6,282 nt of DNA from Dehalococcoidia bacterium UBA1123 (lineage in GTDB: Bacteria; Chloroflexota; Dehalococcoidia; Lucifugimonadales; UBA1123): positions 7,426-13,707 of the forward strand of contig DCAW01000083.1 in the NCBI GenBank assembly GCA_002313895.1, read 5' to 3'. The notes beneath the pieces were generated by a model. That model did not search any database. It saw only the letters and a list, made by a program, of their open reading frames with translations, and was not told where the DNA came from. The translations under genes and the position numbers were made by a program. Every line of letters begins with the position of its first letter. Position 1 is the first letter of the stretch. This document shows positions 6,197 through 6,282 of this stretch, one piece after another.

Positions 6197-6282
6197 AACC
6201 TTGATGGTGGAAGCGCAGCACGGGTAGGAACGTGGTCAAGCGTAAGGTCGGTACGGCCCCAAGTCGGCTGATAGCGTTTGAC

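Noticed and set aside
1..6282. CRISPR array, insertion sequence, tRNA/rRNA, or defence/secondary-metabolite cluster
   Set aside because: No spaced direct repeats, transposase motifs, terminal inverted repeats, RNA gene signatures or linked multi-gene operon were visible on either strand.

Overview
The window looks like bacterial chromosome of moderately high G+C, most likely from an uncultured member of the Chloroflexota (SAR202/Dehalococcoidia-like). The assignment is an inference from family resemblance recalled from memory. It rests on a double-domain CaiB/BaiF CoA-transferase and on the remains of a kinase/TPR protein whose terminal motifs (RFLGEGG, IRPLMERLLSK) I associate with that phylum. 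No rRNA, tRNA, insertion sequence or CRISPR array is visible.

Layout from left to right. Bases 1-436 (minus strand) carry the N-terminal 145 codons of an isochorismatase-like cysteine hydrolase that runs off the left edge. Bases 437-652 are a divergent promoter region, with a near-consensus sigma70-type promoter for the hydrolase and a weaker candidate for the plus-strand gene. Bases 653-2935 (plus) encode a 760-residue fusion of two CaiB/BaiF (family III) CoA-transferase domains. The first keeps the catalytic Asp (D193), while the second has Tyr569 at that position.

Everything to the right is on the minus strand. Reading in the direction of transcription (right to left) there are: a collapsed kinase/TPR pseudogene (6183-5347), a small SnoaL/DUF4440-like NTF2-fold protein (5309-4938), an intact HSL-type alpha/beta-hydrolase (4775-3906), and a head-to-tail paralogue of that hydrolase broken by two frameshifts and a nonsense codon (3838-2960). 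The broken copy ends 24 bases from the stop of the convergently transcribed CoA-transferase.

The intact genes are soluble small-molecule enzymes: a cysteine hydrolase, a CoA-transferase, a carboxylesterase and an NTF2-fold protein. That fits catabolic turnover of esters and acyl-CoAs, but nothing in the sequence names the substrates or shows that the genes form one pathway. The strongest biological points are the asymmetric active sites of the fused CoA-transferase and the two separate cases of gene decay. I see no defence, mobile or otherwise new multi-gene system.
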